A stretch of DNA of 5,832 bases from Nanobdellota archaeon (GTDB lineage: Archaea; Nanobdellota; Nanobdellia; Pacearchaeales; GW2011-AR1). The stretch lies in contig JAHIEM010000048.1 of the NCBI GenBank assembly GCA_018901625.1, positions 1 to 5,832 on the forward strand, in the 5' to 3' direction. Positions within the stretch are counted from its first letter, which is position 1, and each line of letters starts with the position of its first letter. The translations under genes and the position numbers were made by a program. Below the pieces are notes generated by a model that saw only the letters and a list, made by a program, of their open reading frames with translations, was not told the DNA's origin and did no database searches. Of the stretch, positions 4,972 through 5,832 are shown in pieces.

Positions 4972-4989
4972 TGATTTATACTTTATAAA
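4972..4989. promoter_or_regulatory. Divergent promoter region between the two regulators
   Basis: TTTATAAA at 4982-4989 is self-complementary, so it can act as a TATA box either way. Rightward, transcription would start near 5011 for the winged-helix gene; leftward, near 4962 for the PadR-like gene, leaving a short leader with GAGGGA. AGTATAAATC at 4981-4972 (minus) is an alternative leftward box. The two promoters share about 108 bases between start codons, so each regulator could affect both. Confidence 0.5.
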
Positions 4990-5054
4990 CCTTGAGGGAT
5001 AGTTGTTGGATTTGTGTTGGATTTGTTTTTAATAATTGTTTGTTCATTGTGTAT

Positions 5055-5336
5055 ATGAAAAAAATGATTAGTTGGGATGACATTAGTTTTGTTGTTAGAG
5101 GCAAACATAGAAAAACTATATTAAAACTATTGGATAATCCTAAAACACCCACTCAAATTAAAACTGAAACAAAATTGCATTTCAATACAGTAAGCAGAAC
5201 TCTCGTTGAATTAGAGAAAAAAGGAGTTGTTAAATGTCTTACACCCCACCAAAAATTGGCTCGATTTTATCAAATTACAGATAAAGGCAAGAAATTATTG
5301 AACAATTTAACAAAAGTACAAGGGAATTTTAGTTGA
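5055..5336 (+). CDS. Small winged-helix transcriptional regulator preceding gvpN
   Basis: A 93-residue DNA-binding protein of the archaeal winged-helix (ArsR/MarR-like) type. The domain covers nearly the whole protein: helix 1 (HRKTILKLLDNP, 18-29), helix 2 (TPTQIKTETKL, 31-41), recognition helix (HFNTVSRTLVELEKKGVVKC, 42-61), then the wing and the closing helix (ARFYQITDKGKKLLNN). No ligand-binding domain or metal motif is visible. A longer TTG-initiated frame from 4992 exists, but its extra residues (SCWICVGFVFNNCLF) look like noncoding sequence, so ATG 5055 is chosen; ATG 5064 is also possible. No Shine-Dalgarno sequence is present. It is encoded 68 bases before gvpN in the same direction and divergent from the PadR-like gene, so it is probably a local regulator of gvpN, its own gene or gvpA. 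Confidence 0.85.
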   Translation: MKKMISWDDISFVVRGKHRKTILKLLDNPKTPTQIKTETKLHFNTVSRTLVELEKKGVVKCLTPHQKLARFYQITDKGKKLLNNLTKVQGNFS

Positions 5337-5337
5337 T

Positions 5338-5370
5338 TTGTTTTCGAAATCCGAAACAACTCACGAAACA
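5338..5370. promoter_or_regulatory. Inverted and direct repeats upstream of gvpN, candidate operator
   Basis: An imperfect palindrome (TTGTTTTCG at 5338-5346, then CGAAACAA at 5352-5359) is followed by a second CGAAACA at 5364-5370, 12 bases after the first. The cluster lies just before a TATA-like TTATTAATAA (5375-5384) and so is well placed for a repressor or activator. The binding protein is not known; the adjacent winged-helix protein is the obvious candidate. Confidence 0.45.
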
Positions 5371-5374
5371 GAAG

Positions 5375-5384
5375 TTATTAATAA
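5375..5384 (+). promoter_or_regulatory. Possible leaderless promoter of gvpN
   Basis: TTATTAATAA is centred about 25 bases before the ATG at 5405, and gvpN has no Shine-Dalgarno sequence, which fits a leaderless mRNA. ATTATAAAC at 5385-5393 is a better TATA by sequence but too close to the ATG. Readthrough from the upstream regulator gene is also possible. Confidence 0.35.
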
Positions 5385-5404
5385 GATTATAAACACAACT
5401 TATT

Positions 5405-5832
5405 ATGACTTACTTTCCAACTCATAAGAGAACAAGCCTTGGTAAATCAATTCATGAAACTCTTGAGGAGAAAAATAAAAGAGTGAAAAAAGAAGAACAA
5501 AAGTTGGACAAGATAGATTCTTCACTAAATTTAATTAGAAAAGATATTGAAAAAGAAAAAGTAGAAACAGAATACTTAAACCCTGAAATTAAAAACTGGG
5601 TTGAAACTGAAACAGTAAAAATATTAAAAGAAAGAGTAAAAAGATGGCTTATTTTAAAATATCCTGTTCATATTATAGGCCCAACTGGTTGCGGTAAAAC
5701 TTTACTTGCATTGCAGATAGCTAAAGAGTTTGGCAGGCCTGTGGTTTGGATAAATGGAGACGAAAGTGTAACAACAACAGACTTGATAGGGGGCTATTCA
5801 CAAATAGAAACAACTTCAATTAGAGATAAATA
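5405..5832 (+). CDS. gvpN: GvpN, gas vesicle AAA+ ATPase, N-terminal part (runs off the right edge)
   Basis: GvpN is a MoxR-like AAA+ ATPase needed for normal gas vesicle growth. The visible 142 residues include the conserved lead-in (TETVKILKERVKRWLILKYP, 68-87), the strand VHIIG and the Walker A loop GPTGCGKT (92-99), then the GvpN-typical RPVVWINGDESVTTTDLIGG (111-130). Walker B, the sensors and the arginine finger lie beyond the window. The first 65 residues are a long charged segment (THKRTSLGKSIHETLEEKNK, continuing with many Lys and Glu) that looks like a coiled coil. This is longer than the short N-terminus I expect for GvpN and may bind a partner. ATG 5405 is the only good start: an in-frame TAA lies four codons upstream. 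Identity is secure; the C-terminal part is unseen. Confidence 0.93.
   Translation, partial: MTYFPTHKRTSLGKSIHETLEEKNKRVKKEEQKLDKIDSSLNLIRKDIEKEKVETEYLNPEIKNWVETETVKILKERVKRWLILKYPVHIIGPTGCGKTLLALQIAKEFGRPVVWINGDESVTTTDLIGGYSQIETTSIRDK

Noticed and set aside
4992..5054. TTG-initiated N-terminal extension of the winged-helix regulator
   Set aside because: The extra residues are Cys/Phe/Val-rich and unlike the domain, and the region overlaps the likely transcription start. ATG 5055 is preferred.

Overview
This AT-rich window most likely comes from an archaeon. Several start codons sit about 25 bases downstream of TATA-like boxes (TTTATAAA types), some genes look leaderless while others carry a strong AAGGAGGT Shine-Dalgarno sequence, and the proteins include a ribbon-helix-helix (RHH) fragment and several winged-helix proteins typical of archaea. 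I cannot name the lineage; an uncultivated archaeon is the best guess.

The core, about 2082-5832, is one flank of a gas vesicle locus. gvpA (major shell protein, minus strand, 3479-3700) is unmistakable. The N-terminal part of gvpN (AAA+ ATPase, plus strand, 5405 to the right edge) is equally clear. Downstream of gvpA lie a helical protein built from 18-residue repeats (2903-3355), which I propose is a GvpC-like outer stiffening protein, then a winged-helix protein with a long lysine-rich tail (2299-2883), then a small two-helix membrane protein (2082-2294). Upstream of gvpA is a 307-base regulatory gap with three copies of a CAGTTCTCTATAA element. Next is a regulator (4008-4946) with a C-terminal PadR-type winged helix joined to a degenerate RecA-like or MEDS-like sensory domain. 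It is divergent from a small winged-helix regulator (5055-5336) that directly precedes gvpN. The locus therefore looks like shell genes going left, assembly genes going right, and two transcription factors between them. The other essential gvp genes (F/L, J, K, O and so on) are not in the window and probably follow gvpN.

The left part is different. At 1957-2073 there is only the 3' end of a MacB/FtsX-type ABC transporter permease, a remnant that probably marks the edge of the gas vesicle island or of a deletion. At 1515-1716 there is an RHH gene that appears frameshifted by a 4-base tandem duplication, coupled to a membrane-anchored winged-helix-like protein (1108-1518). Finally, a four-gene operon of unknown function (1-1063, minus strand) has abutting or overlapping genes and a clear leaderless-type promoter.

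Together the central genes suggest a regulated archaeal gas vesicle system with an unusual candidate GvpC and an unusual fused sensor/PadR regulator. The left-hand genes look like unrelated accessory DNA.
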